NCBI GenBank assembly: GCA_900541855.1
Contig: UQLD01000003.1
Coordinates: forward strand, 56,496-120,495
DNA length: 64,000 nucleotides
Source: an uncultured Collinsella sp.
GTDB lineage: Bacteria > Actinomycetota > Coriobacteriia > Coriobacteriales > Coriobacteriaceae
Reading direction: 5' to 3'
Part shown: in pieces, positions 24,238 to 33,148 of the stretch
Position numbering within the stretch: position 1 is the stretch's first letter
Layout of the letters: each line of letters opens with the position of its first letter
Notes under the pieces: model-generated
The model's database searches: none
What the model saw: the letters and a program-made list of their open reading frames with translations, nothing else
What the model was told of the DNA's origin: nothing
Translations under genes and position numbers: made by a program

Positions 24238-26237
24238 TATGCGAACTGGCTCAGATAGAGGTCGGCGTAGGCACCCTCGGCAGCCAGCAGCTCCTTATGC
24301 GTGCCCTGCTCGATAATGTTGCCGTGATCCATGACCAAGATCAGGTCGGCGTCCACGATCGTCGACAGGCGGTGCGCGATCACAAAGCTCGTGCGCCCGC
24401 GCATGAGCGCGTCCATGGCACGACCGATGGCAAGCTCGGTACGCGTATCCACGCTTGAGGTCGCCTCGTCCAGGATGAGAATCGCCGGGTTATTGAGCAG
24501 CACGCGTGCGATGGTCAGCAGCTGACGCTGGCCCTGGCTGATGCTTTCGGCATCGTTGGCCACGCGCGTGTCATAGCCCTGCGGCATGGTGCGCACAAAG
24601 AAGTCGACCTGCGCGGCGCGCGCAGCCGCCACGATCTCCTCACGCGTCGCCTCGGGACAGCCGTAGGCGATGTTTTCGGCAATCGTGCCATCGAACAGCC
24701 AGGCGTCCTGCAGCACCATGCCAAACTGCTGCCGTAGCTCGCCGCGGTCCATGCGGCTCGTATCCACGCCGTCGAGCGTAATACGCCCGCCGTCAATCTC
24801 GTAGAAGCGCATGAGCAGGTTGATGAGCGTCGTCTTGCCCGCGCCCGTGGTTCCCACCACGGCAATCTTCTGGCCCGGCTCGGCGGTAAACGACACGTCG
24901 TGCATAAGCGGCTTGTCGGGCGAATAACCAAAGCGCACGTGCTCAAAGGAGACGCGACCCTCAACGCGACCCGGCAGCTTGGCGGCCTCGTCCGGCAGCG
25001 GATCGGCCTCCATCTCGGGCTCATCGAGCAGGTCGAACACGCGCTCCGCACTCGCCAACGCGCTCTGCAGCGAGTTGAAGGTAAACGACAGCTGCGTCAT
25101 GGGTTCGGACGCCTCGTAGATAAACTGGAAGAACGCCTGGAACACGCCGACGGTCATGTGACCGGCAACCAGCATGCTGCAGCCCACCAGCGCGATCACG
25201 ATCTGCGCCAAACGGCCGATAAAGCGCACCGCAGGGCCGACGGCATTGATCATAAAGTCGGCCTTGGCACTCACGCGTGCCAGCTCGCCCGAGGCCTGGT
25301 GCACCTCGGCAGAACTTTGGCGTTCGCGGTTAAACGCGCGGATCACCAGACGGCCCGAATAGCCTTCCTCGACCGCACTCGTAATCTTGGACACCCACTC
25401 CTGGCGCTCGCCCGTCACATCGTGTGTGCGGCGCGAGACGACCTTCGTCACCAGCAGCGACAGTGCCGTAAAGAACAGAAAGACGAGCGTAAGCTGCACG
25501 CTGAACACGAACATCACGCTCACAGCACCAACAACCGTGCCGATCGACACGAGCAGCTGCAGCAATCCGCGCTGCATGCTCTCGGACATCTTGTCCAGGT
25601 CGTTGGTCGCGCGGCTGACGACCTCGCCGGGACGATGCGCGTCAAAATAGGCGAGCGGCAGACGGTTGAGCTTTTGCGCGATGCGGTTGCGCAGGCGCAG
25701 ATTGAGACGCTCAGCGACGCTCGACATCAAAAAGCTCTGGAGCGCATAGAACGAGGCAGCGGCAGTCCAGATCATAAAGTAGACGAAAATGGTCTTGCCG
25801 CAGTTCTCCCAGGTGATGCTGAAAGTGGTGTCGTTGGCAAACGCCACCTGAATGTGGCCCCACAGCTCATCGATCACGCGGGCGCTATATGCCGGCGCGG
25901 CGGTGTTAAAGATGACATAGAACACAATGCTCGCGAACACGATATAGAAGCGCCAATGGTCGCCGGCAGCCTCACTCCACAGGCGGCGCACCGTCGCCCA
26001 GGTATCCCGAGGCGTCTCGTCCTCGTCTTCGTCGTCCACGTCGCGCATACGCTCTGCCTCGGCGCGGGCGCGCTCGTCCTCGGCACGTTCGTTTTCCTCG
26101 TAGAGCGCTTGGCGGCGAGCCTCGCGCTCCGCCGCCTTGGCGGCTTCGTCCAGGTCGGGCGCGACGCCCGTCTCCTCGACTGTCTCTACAACCGCAGCGC
26201 CATCGACGATGCCCTGCTTCTTGAGCTCCTCGGTCAT
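24237..26237 (-). CDS. ABC exporter half-transporter, canonical ATP site (MarR operon)
   Basis: 666 residues. An acidic, Arg/Glu-rich cytosolic N-terminus of about 80 residues precedes six membrane helices and the ATPase domain. The latter has Walker A GTTGAGKTT, signature ISQGQRQLL, catalytic Glu in ILILDEATSSVD, and switch His in VIAHRLST. The start is ATG 26237, one base past the stop of the partner, with GGGAGG 8 nt upstream. It forms a heterodimer with the degenerate partner at 26239-27975 and belongs to a marR-led operon, so drug or toxin efflux is likely. Confidence 0.88.
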   Translation of the reverse strand: MTEELKKQGIVDGAAVVETVEETGVAPDLDEAAKAAEREARRQALYEENERAEDERARAEAERMRDVDDEDEDETPRDTWATVRRLWSEAAGDHWRFYIVFASIVFYVIFNTAAPAYSARVIDELWGHIQVAFANDTTFSITWENCGKTIFVYFMIWTAAASFYALQSFLMSSVAERLNLRLRNRIAQKLNRLPLAYFDAHRPGEVVSRATNDLDKMSESMQRGLLQLLVSIGTVVGAVSVMFVFSVQLTLVFLFFTALSLLVTKVVSRRTHDVTGERQEWVSKITSAVEEGYSGRLVIRAFNRERQSSAEVHQASGELARVSAKADFMINAVGPAVRFIGRLAQIVIALVGCSMLVAGHMTVGVFQAFFQFIYEASEPMTQLSFTFNSLQSALASAERVFDLLDEPEMEADPLPDEAAKLPGRVEGRVSFEHVRFGYSPDKPLMHDVSFTAEPGQKIAVVGTTGAGKTTLINLLMRFYEIDGGRITLDGVDTSRMDRGELRQQFGMVLQDAWLFDGTIAENIAYGCPEATREEIVAAARAAQVDFFVRTMPQGYDTRVANDAESISQGQRQLLTIARVLLNNPAILILDEATSSVDTRTELAIGRAMDALMRGRTSFVIAHRLSTIVDADLILVMDHGNIIEQGTHKELLAAEGAYADLYLSQFA

Positions 26238-26238
26238 G

Positions 26239-27975
26239 CTACTCACCTCCCTTCATCTGCGATTCCGCGATTGCGCGGTACACCTCGCAGGTTTCCATGA
26301 GCTCGTCGTGCGTGCCTAGGCCCACGATCTCGCCGTCTTTGAGCACCACGATCTGATCGGCATGCAAAATAGTCGAGATGCGCTGGGCGATGATGAGCAC
26401 CGCGGCATCGCACGTCTCGTCCTGCAGCGCATGGCGCAGTGCCGCATCGGTCTTAAAGTCCAGGGCCGAAAAACTGTCGTCGAAGATATATAGATCGGCA
26501 TGCTTCATGAGTGCGCGGGCAATCGCCAGGCGCTGGCGCTGACCACCCGAGAAGTTCGTGCCGCCCTGGGCCACCGGCGTATCGAGCCCCTGGGGCTGGT
26601 CGAGCACAAAGGTGCTCTGGGCAACCTCCAGCGCATGGAGCATGTCAGCCTCAGTCGCGCCTTCGTTGCCAAAGCGCAGGTTGCTCGCCACCGTACCCGA
26701 GAACAGCCATGCCTTCTGCGGCACATAGGCGATACGCCCGCGGATGTCGTCTTGCGAAAGGTCGCGCAGATCGATGCCATTCAGGCGAATGGCGCCCTTC
26801 GTGGCATCGTGGAAGCGAAGCAAGAGCTTGGCCACCGTCGACTTGCCCGAACCCGTCGAGCCTACAATCGCCGTGGTCTGGCTACGGCGACAGGCAAAGC
26901 TCAGGTCGCACAGGGTATCCTCGTCGGCATCGTCAAAACGGAACGACATGTGGTCGAACACGGCCACCGCGTCGGCACCGTCAACAGACTCCGCCGCGCA
27001 CGTGTCCAGCGTGCGCTTGCCGTCCACGATGCTCGGCTCAATCTCCAACACCTGCTGCGCACGGTTCAGGCATGCGGCGGCGCGTGGGAGCGTCAGAATC
27101 ACCATCTGCGCCGTCATCACAAAGAACAGGATCAGGATCGCGTACTCCAGCACGGCCGAGATGCTACCGATTTGCATGGCGTGGACGCCCACGCGGTCGC
27201 CGCCCACCCACAGCACCGCCACCTCGGCGATATTCATCAAAAAGAAGCTGGAGCTGTCGAGACCCACAAACAGGTGGTTGACCTTGATGGCATTGGCCGC
27301 GTAATCGCTAAACACCTCGTCCAGGCGCTGCTCCTCGTGGCGCTCCTTGTTAAATGCGCGGATGACGCGCACGCCCACGATGTTCTCGCGCAGCACCACG
27401 TTCATGCGGTCGATAAAGCTCTGCAGGCGCATAAAGATCGGCGCGGCGTTGGCAACGGTAAAGACCGCCGCCACCAGCACGATCGCAACCACCACGCCCA
27501 GCAGCGTACCCATGGCGGGATCGATGAACCAAGCAAAAATGATGCCTGCCACGGCCAAGAACGGCACCGGCAGCACCAGCTGAATCGTCTGAAGGACAGC
27601 TTGCTGAATCACGTTGATGTCGTTGAGCGAGCGCGTGATCATCGAACCCGTGCCAAAGCGCTCAAAGTCGCTGGCGGACAGCTCGAGCGACTTGTCGTAC
27701 ACGGCATTGCGGATATCGCAGGCCACGTTGGCGGCCAGGCGCGCCGAAAGATAGCAGCCCAGCACCGTGCCGCCGCTGGCCATGCCGGTCGCGATAAGCA
27801 TGTACAGGCCGTTGCGTAATATATAGTCGACATCACCCGTGGTAATACCGGTGTTGACCATGTTCGCCAGCATCGTGGGAACCAACAGCGTACCGACGTT
27901 ATCTATCAGCACCGCAAACAGCGTCACCGCAATCAGACCGCGGTACGGCCTCATAAACCTCATTAAGAGTCGCAT
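26239..27975 (-). CDS. ABC exporter half-transporter, degenerate ATP site (MarR operon)
   Basis: 578 residues: six-helix membrane domain, then ATPase domain with Walker A GSTGSGKST and signature FSGGQRQRL. Walker B is LYIFDDSFSALD, where catalytic Glu is Asp and the H-loop is IAQRIST with Gln for His. It is the non-hydrolysing half of a heterodimer with the downstream gene. The ATG at 27975 overlaps the 3' end of marR by 13 bp (GAGGGGG 4 nt upstream), showing translational coupling in the operon marR-ABC-ABC. Confidence 0.88.
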   Translation of the reverse strand: MRLLMRFMRPYRGLIAVTLFAVLIDNVGTLLVPTMLANMVNTGITTGDVDYILRNGLYMLIATGMASGGTVLGCYLSARLAANVACDIRNAVYDKSLELSASDFERFGTGSMITRSLNDINVIQQAVLQTIQLVLPVPFLAVAGIIFAWFIDPAMGTLLGVVVAIVLVAAVFTVANAAPIFMRLQSFIDRMNVVLRENIVGVRVIRAFNKERHEEQRLDEVFSDYAANAIKVNHLFVGLDSSSFFLMNIAEVAVLWVGGDRVGVHAMQIGSISAVLEYAILILFFVMTAQMVILTLPRAAACLNRAQQVLEIEPSIVDGKRTLDTCAAESVDGADAVAVFDHMSFRFDDADEDTLCDLSFACRRSQTTAIVGSTGSGKSTVAKLLLRFHDATKGAIRLNGIDLRDLSQDDIRGRIAYVPQKAWLFSGTVASNLRFGNEGATEADMLHALEVAQSTFVLDQPQGLDTPVAQGGTNFSGGQRQRLAIARALMKHADLYIFDDSFSALDFKTDAALRHALQDETCDAAVLIIAQRISTILHADQIVVLKDGEIVGLGTHDELMETCEVYRAIAESQMKGGE

Positions 27976-28463
27976 GCGTCCCCCTCGCCCTTATCGTCAG
28001 TCTCGTTCTCGGCGGCCACTTGCCGTTTAAATGCCTCGCACTCTTCGTTAAGAACATGGGAGAACTTACCGACCAAGCGCATGATCTCGCACTGTTCCCA
28101 CGGCTCGAGCGCCTCGAATGCCTGTTGCTCGGCTTTTTGCGCCGGCAACGCGTAGCGCTTGGCAAACCGCACGCCTTCTTCGGTCAGTCGTACAACCTTG
28201 TTTTTACGACTGCCCTCGGCAACCTCCAACGTCGCAAGCCCTCGCGCCCTAAGCGTTTTAATCGCCGAATTGATGGTCTGTTTGCTGTAGAACCATTCAC
28301 TCGTCAGCCGACTCACGGCAACGCTTCCGCCCGCTGCACTCGTGTCGACGAGCATCCAGTAGGCGCAGTCCGAAAGGCCGCAGGCGCGCGAGAACTCCGA
28401 ATAGATATGGTCGAGTCCATTGAGCAACCGATCGAAGTCGAGCAGCGTAACCGCACTATTCAT
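27963..28463 (-). CDS. MarR-family repressor of the ABC exporter operon
   Basis: 166 residues with a winged helix-turn-helix. The recognition region is SEWFYSKQTINSAIKTLRARGLATL, and the wing is RKNKVVRLTEEGVRFA. The C-terminal tail is acidic (ENETDDKGEGDACDS). It is the first gene of the operon, and its start region carries two 14-bp operator-like sequences. One of them fills the -35/-10 spacer, so autorepression released by a ligand is the simplest model. Confidence 0.88.
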   Translation of the reverse strand: MNSAVTLLDFDRLLNGLDHIYSEFSRACGLSDCAYWMLVDTSAAGGSVAVSRLTSEWFYSKQTINSAIKTLRARGLATLEVAEGSRKNKVVRLTEEGVRFAKRYALPAQKAEQQAFEALEPWEQCEIMRLVGKFSHVLNEECEAFKRQVAAENETDDKGEGDACDS

Positions 28464-28481
28464 CTATCCCACCATTCAATT

Positions 28482-28539
28482 GTCCGATTTTTGACCAATT
28501 ATGTGTCTCTAGATTAGTCCGAGTTTTGACTATCGTCAA
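28482..28539 (-). promoter_or_regulatory. Promoter and paired operators of the marR-ABC operon
   Basis: Reverse strand: -35 TTGACG (28534-28539), 17-bp spacer, -10 TAATCT (28511-28516). The spacer includes 28517-28530, GTCCGAGTTTTGAC on the forward strand. A near-identical GTCCGATTTTTGAC lies at 28482-28495, 35 bp away, downstream of the start point. Both have GTC/GAC half-sites. MarR binding here would block RNA polymerase. Confidence 0.7.
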
Positions 28540-28587
28540 CAGGCTCTCCGCAAATGCGTGCATTTTTATGGCCTATCGGCAGAAAAA

Positions 28588-28618
28588 GACCGCCGGCGCG
28601 GGGGCGGCGCCAGCGGTC
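28588..28618 (-). terminator. Terminator of the 96-residue gene
   Basis: 12-bp arms GACCGCCGGCGC and GCGCCAGCGGTC with one mismatch. A T-run follows in the reverse sense. Confidence 0.8.
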
Positions 28619-28644
28619 ACGTGAAAATCGGGTTTTATTGCCTG

Positions 28645-28935
28645 TTAAGCGGCGACGGCCTCATAGACCGTAGCGCCCGAGAAGCTGTCATGCAGGCTCT
28701 TGCCGGCAATCCACGGCAGCTCGACGACCTCGCAGACCGTGTTGACCAACTCAGAACAGTCAGTAAAGTGGCCCTTGTCGTTGAGGGCCTCGCAATCCTG
28801 AACACGCCAATAGCCATCGGTGTGCGTGATGTAGTACTCGTGATCGTTGATCGACACGAAAGCGCGCGTCTTGGAACGCAGCAGCTTCAGAAATCCTTCG
28901 AAATCGGTCTCGACGACATCTCCAGCCTGGAACAT
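28645..28935 (-). CDS. Small cytosolic protein of unknown function
   Basis: 96 residues, no signal or membrane segment. The sequence reads like a compact alpha/beta domain: FVSINDHEYYITHTDGYWRV, then a region on polar and acidic residues (CEALNDKGHFTDCSELVNTV). The strong AGGAGG 7 nt before ATG 28935 and the dedicated terminator support a real, expressed gene. I do not recognise the family. It stands alone between the marR operon and the second nitroreductase, in DNA poorer in GC than its surroundings. Confidence 0.7.
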   Translation of the reverse strand: MFQAGDVVETDFEGFLKLLRSKTRAFVSINDHEYYITHTDGYWRVQDCEALNDKGHFTDCSELVNTVCEVVELPWIAGKSLHDSFSGATVYEAVAA

Positions 28936-29229
28936 GATGTTACCTCCTGGCCCGGCGCCACCACGGCGCATTGATAAACGTTGGTACTCCTTTAGTAAAA
29001 CCCTTATCAGAGGTTATGCGTTCGTCATTTAGGCAAGTGGTAAAAAACCGCAGGGTAGACGGGATAAAACGTTTAACCATCCCATTTGTTTGTCACATTC
29101 TGAAGGTACTTTTATGCAAACCTACTTTCCCAATTGGAATCTATCCTTTTGGCCGGGCAATTGACCGTCTATCGTTTGAGCCCGACGGGTATGAACGGGG
29201 CATCTGCAACGCCACCGCAAGGAGACACC

Positions 29230-29751
29230 ATGGAGACTATCGAAGCACTCATTCACCGCCGCAGCTGCCGCAACTACAGCGATCGTCCCGTCGAGGCCGA
29301 AAAGCTTGCACGTATTATCGAAGCCGGCCAATATGCACCGAGCGGCATGGGCCGCCAGCCGGTGACGTTTGTCGCCGTCACCGACCCCGCGACCGTCGAG
29401 CGTCTCTCGCAGCTCAACGCGCAAGTCATGGGCAGCAACAGCGACCCCTTCTATGGCGCCAAGACCGTTGTGGTGGTGCTGGTTGACCGCAGCGTGCCCA
29501 CACATCTGGAAGACGGCTCGCTCGCCATGGGCAACCTGCTCAACGCTGCCTATGCGCTGGGCGTTGATTCGTGCTGGATTCATCGCGCCCACGAGGTTTT
29601 CGATTCGCCCGAGGGCCTGGAGCTACTGGCCAGTTGGGGTCTACCCGCCGACGGCAGCCTGCGCGGTGTCGGTAACTGCATTCTTGGCTACGCCGAGGAC
29701 ACGCTACCCGAGCCCAAACCCCGCCGCGACAACGTGGTATACGTCAAGTAG
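29230..29751 (+). CDS. Nitroreductase-family protein (short type)
   Basis: 173 residues, a compact nitroreductase. HRRSCRNYSDRPV binds the FMN phosphate; APSGMGRQPVTFV and GNLLNAAYALGVDSCWIHRA complete the flavin pocket. It lacks the C-terminal tail of the protein at 6912-7787, so the two are separate subgroups. The start is ATG 29230, with AAGGAG 5 nt upstream. The 290 bp upstream is AT-richer and has no gene; a promoter likely lies there but no convincing pair of boxes was found. Confidence 0.85.
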   Translation: METIEALIHRRSCRNYSDRPVEAEKLARIIEAGQYAPSGMGRQPVTFVAVTDPATVERLSQLNAQVMGSNSDPFYGAKTVVVVLVDRSVPTHLEDGSLAMGNLLNAAYALGVDSCWIHRAHEVFDSPEGLELLASWGLPADGSLRGVGNCILGYAEDTLPEPKPRRDNVVYVK

Positions 29752-29769
29752 CGCAGGAGTGTCCCAAAC

Positions 29770-29804
29770 TGCCGGCAGAAAGGGAACGTCCCCTTCTGCC
29801 GGCA
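29770..29804. repeat. GGGACAG-family hairpin 4
   Basis: 16-bp arms TGCCGGCAGAAAGGGA and TCCCCTTCTGCCGGCA with one mismatch and loop ACG. It sits between convergent genes. The GGGAACGTCCCC centre is a variant of the family core; the outer stem is unique. Confidence 0.7.
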
Positions 29805-29806
29805 AG

Positions 29807-30382
29807 CTATGTTGATATTTGAGTAGTCGTCGTTTCGTTCGTCTGGGCCGTTTCGGCGTCGTCGCCTTGCTTATCTTCGTCCTTTTGCGCGTCGGCGATG
29901 GTGGTGGCCGCCGCGACGATACCGCGCTGGGGCGCGACGCCTGTCTGGGTCTGAGCGCCCTCGATAACTTCTGTGCCTGCATGCGCGAGCTCGGGCGATT
30001 TAAACACTGCGTCCAAGTTGGCGCCACCGCCGGCGTAGCCAAGCGCAGCGAGTGCGATGACGATCACTGCAACGACGACCGCGATCGGAACATAACGATG
30101 CCAACCAGCCGGATTGAGTCCGCTGCGGCGAGCCGCCCCGCGGCTGATGTAACCGAGCGTTCCATCGTGCTTGAGCTTTGAGCCCACCACGCGTTTACGG
30201 CCCCACAACGAGGACTCTGCCTGCATGGCCAAGCGGGCGCTTGCCGAAGGATAGCCGTATTTAGTGCGCTTGAACGAGCCATCAAACCCCGAGGCGTGTT
30301 TACCCCACGTCACCGATGTCGTGCGTCGGTTGACCGGCGCGGCACTCCGCCTTCTGCGGCTTGGTTTTGAAGTCTCAGCCAT
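29807..30382 (-). CDS. Single-pass membrane protein of unknown function
   Basis: 191 residues. The N-terminal 90 residues are strongly basic (SKPSRRRRSAAPVNRRTTS). One transmembrane helix lies near 100-120 (VPIAVVVAVIVIALAALGYAG). The external part is Ala/Thr/Gln-rich and ends in an acidic Thr-rich tail. The arrangement suggests a cytosolic basic domain held at the membrane, perhaps near DNA or phospholipid. ATG 30382 has AGGG 3 nt upstream; an alternative Met lies 18 codons earlier. No family recognised. Confidence 0.6.
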   Translation of the reverse strand: MAETSKPSRRRRSAAPVNRRTTSVTWGKHASGFDGSFKRTKYGYPSASARLAMQAESSLWGRKRVVGSKLKHDGTLGYISRGAARRSGLNPAGWHRYVPIAVVVAVIVIALAALGYAGGGANLDAVFKSPELAHAGTEVIEGAQTQTGVAPQRGIVAAATTIADAQKDEDKQGDDAETAQTNETTTTQIST

Positions 30383-30466
30383 ATGCCCTCGCACGCCGTA
30401 ACCAAATCGAAACAATAACGCTTTGGACTGTAGCACACGCGTCGCGCGCGGTCACGGGCGCCTCGC

Positions 30467-31684
30467 TCAACGGTCATCGTCCTTCAGCAAGCGCCACAGC
30501 GTTGTACGGCTTATACCCAGCACCTCTGCCGCACGAGTCCGGTTGCCGTGGAGATGGTCTACAACCAGATGCGCGATATCTCGCTCGGTATCGGCCAGCG
30601 GTCGCAGGATATACAGGTCACTTTCGAGCGTCGGGGCGCCAAAGGTTGCGGTCTTAATCACGTCCTCTTGGGCGAGCACTTCCTCCGCCACAGCGCGGTC
30701 CACCGTGCCCGCCCCCACCAATATATACAGTCGTTCCGAGACCTCGCGGAGCTGCAGATAGTTGCGCGGCCAGCGGTAAGCATCGAGCGTCTTCGTCGCC
30801 GCGGCAGGCAGCGCGGGCGTTGCCGTCCCAAATGCATCAGCGAGATATTCCAAATAGCGCGCAACCTTCGTCGACGCGGCTCCCTGCTCGGCGATTGCCG
30901 GCGCCACGCTCACCGCACAGGCGAAGCGCTCGGTCACAAAGGCGGCTTGATCACTTTCGCTGCCGCCCGGCATGTCATTCGCCGTCAGCACCACATGGCA
31001 GCGCGTCGCCAACGCGGTGTCGGCCATCGTGGAGACCAGCTCGCGGAGGCGCTGGGGGCCAACCGCGTTCCAGCCCTCAATGCAAAGGGTCAGCCCTGTT
31101 TGGAACAACGGCGATTCGGCGCTTTTGAGCACGTGGCGCCAACCGCGCTCGGTAAGCTCATCGAGCGCAACGGAAACAAAGGGCTGATCGGCAAAAGGAC
31201 CGTCCAGATAGAGGCGCTTGGCGATCTCGACCTGACCCGCTCCCAGCTCGCCCTCGAGCATAAGGGGCACCCCGCGCGCATAGCTCCCGGCAACCGGCGC
31301 AGCCACCGCAGCGGCACCCTCAACGATGCCGTACGCGCTCGATTCGTAGCGGGCCTCAACTTCGTCGGCGTTGAGCCACTCGATGCCCGCATGCGCCGCG
31401 GCGCCGCGCACCTCGCGGACCACGACGACCCAAAGGCCCCCGCCCTCTTTGTCGGTGGGGCGAACGGTCAGGCTCAGGCGCGTACCCTCACGCCCCATAA
31501 CCAGACGCGCGCCGTCTCCTATACGGTCGAGACGCTCAGCGACAAAAGCCGCCACATCCCGCTCAAGCGCCGCGTCATTCATGGTCGAGATCGCGACGTC
31601 CCCACGCGCATCGATTGCCAATGCCGAGGCCCCGGCAGCAGCTAGGGCATCGGTCAAGATGTTCAGCTTAGCATTGCTATCCAT
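30467..31684 (-). CDS. Fis-type transcriptional activator with degenerate AAA+ domain
   Basis: 405 residues. The C-terminus is a Fis-type helix-turn-helix, HGNRTRAAEVLGISRTTLWR, as in PrpR and other sigma-54 activators. The central domain follows the AAA+ layout, but its Walker A reads GELGAGQVEIA (Gln for Lys), and no GAFTGA loop or DE box is seen. ATP hydrolysis and sigma-54 contact are therefore unlikely. The N-terminal 160 residues may be a PAS/GAF-like sensor. The start is ATG 31684. It follows the YeiH-like gene on the same strand, 266 bp downstream of it, and could regulate that or a distant gene. Confidence 0.7.
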   Translation of the reverse strand: MDSNAKLNILTDALAAAGASALAIDARGDVAISTMNDAALERDVAAFVAERLDRIGDGARLVMGREGTRLSLTVRPTDKEGGGLWVVVVREVRGAAAHAGIEWLNADEVEARYESSAYGIVEGAAAVAAPVAGSYARGVPLMLEGELGAGQVEIAKRLYLDGPFADQPFVSVALDELTERGWRHVLKSAESPLFQTGLTLCIEGWNAVGPQRLRELVSTMADTALATRCHVVLTANDMPGGSESDQAAFVTERFACAVSVAPAIAEQGAASTKVARYLEYLADAFGTATPALPAAATKTLDAYRWPRNYLQLREVSERLYILVGAGTVDRAVAEEVLAQEDVIKTATFGAPTLESDLYILRPLADTERDIAHLVVDHLHGNRTRAAEVLGISRTTLWRLLKDDDR

Positions 31685-31833
31685 GATTTGCCCCTGTCCG
31701 CGGCGACGTGCAACCGCCGACGGTCGCACGACCGAGTGTTTCAAAATTGAACGATATTGCTCACCAAACACTATAGGGCAGAAAGCGCCGTCCTGCGAGT
31801 ATAGGTGTTGCCCCGCATCGCCATCCTGGCGGG

Positions 31834-31898
31834 GCGATAAGAGCTCTTCGGGACTTATAAACCTGCGGACAAGCCATACCCGCAAGAGCTCCTATCGC
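31834..31898. repeat. Inverted repeat between yeiH-like and Fis-type genes
   Basis: 15-bp arms 31834-31848 (GCGATAAGAGCTCTT) and 31884-31898 with one mismatch enclose 35 nt. The spacing suits either a transcript hairpin or a distal operator pair. The rest of this 266-bp gap shows a GC-rich hairpin at 31811-31834 and nothing coding. Confidence 0.5.
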
Positions 31899-31950
31899 TC
31901 CACCGAAGGCTTGCGCTCACCGGCAGCCAGCACGCGAATAAGCTACTTCT

Positions 31951-32985
31951 CTACCAGATTCCCAGCACGTGCTGCATTCCCAAACTCATGCACGCAATGC
32001 CAATCCAGCAGCAAAAGCCCAACGCGATGGGCTTGCCGCCCTTTTTGACCAGCTCGACGATATCGGTATTAAAACCAATAGCCGCCATGGCCATCACAAT
32101 AAAGAACTTCGACAGCTCCTTGATGGGCGCCGTGATGGACGCGGGAAGCTGAAGCACCGTGGTGATCACGCTCGCCAGCACAAAGAACAGCACAAACATG
32201 GGAAACGCACGTTTAAGCGAGAACGTGCTTTTGGCGTCACCGCCGGCCTTGCGTGCCAGATGCATCTGCCAGCATGCGAGGACCAGCGTGATGGGAATAA
32301 TGGCCAGCGTCCTGGTGAGCTTGACCACTGTGGCGCTCTCGAGCACATTGGCGCCGGGATGCATGCTGTCCCAGGCGCTCGCCGCAGCCGTTACCGACGA
32401 GGTGTCGTTGATGGCGGTGCCGGCAAACAGGCCAAAGCCCTCGTTGGTCAGCCCGAGCATGCCGCCGAGCGTCGGAAACACGAGCGCCGCGATAACGTTA
32501 AACAGGAAGATGACCGAAATGGCCTGGGCAATCTCGCGATCGTCGGCATCGATGACGGGCGCGGTCGCAGCGATGGCCGAACCGCCGCAAATCGACGAAC
32601 CCACACCCACAAGCGTCGCGATCTTACCCGGTACGTTCATGACGCGGCAGAGCACAAAGGCGATGACAAGCGAGGTCGAGATCGTCGCCACGATAATCGG
32701 CAGCGACTGGGCGCCCTTGGACAGAATCTGGGAGAGGTTCATGCCAAAGCCAAGCAGGATAACCGCGTACTGCAAGACTTTTTTGGACGTATAGGTGACG
32801 CCGGCGGCGAGCTGTTCGCGACGCTTCCTGGGAAAGACGAGCGCCAGGACCATGCCAAAGAGGATGGCAAATACCGGACCGCCGACCACCTCAATTTGTT
32901 TGCCGAGCAACGTCGCGGGAATGGCAATGATCAGGCAGAACAAGACGCCTTTCCAGCGCTCGCGAACGATATTTGCCAGTTGCAT
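31951..32985 (-). CDS. YeiH/UPF0324-family putative sulfate exporter
   Basis: 344 residues, about 10 transmembrane helices. Family segments: VGVGSSICGGSAIAATAPVI and FAGTAINDTSSVTAAASAW, the two inverted half-motifs. YeiH-type proteins are predicted sulfate or sulfonate exporters, but the substrate is not settled. ATG 32985 has GAAGGA 6-7 nt upstream. It is divergent from a GntR gene, 163 bp apart, which makes the GntR protein its likely regulator. Confidence 0.88.
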   Translation of the reverse strand: MQLANIVRERWKGVLFCLIIAIPATLLGKQIEVVGGPVFAILFGMVLALVFPRKRREQLAAGVTYTSKKVLQYAVILLGFGMNLSQILSKGAQSLPIIVATISTSLVIAFVLCRVMNVPGKIATLVGVGSSICGGSAIAATAPVIDADDREIAQAISVIFLFNVIAALVFPTLGGMLGLTNEGFGLFAGTAINDTSSVTAAASAWDSMHPGANVLESATVVKLTRTLAIIPITLVLACWQMHLARKAGGDAKSTFSLKRAFPMFVLFFVLASVITTVLQLPASITAPIKELSKFFIVMAMAAIGFNTDIVELVKKGGKPIALGFCCWIGIACMSLGMQHVLGIW

Positions 32986-33148
32986 ATGGGATTCCTTCTT
33001 TCTATTTCACGTTTGCGACGGCTTATGATACGGCAACATTGAGCACAGCCTTGCGCAAACACAGACTAAGATGCCGCAATAGTTCTCAGGCAACAGCCGA
33101 ATTGCCCACCGCGGAGAGCTGATTCGCGGCATAATTAACAACTGACAT

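Noticed and set aside
31685..31950. Sigma-54 (-24/-12) promoter for the Fis-type gene
   Set aside because: No GG-N10-GC pattern in a suitable place was found, and the regulator itself lacks the sigma-54 contact loop.
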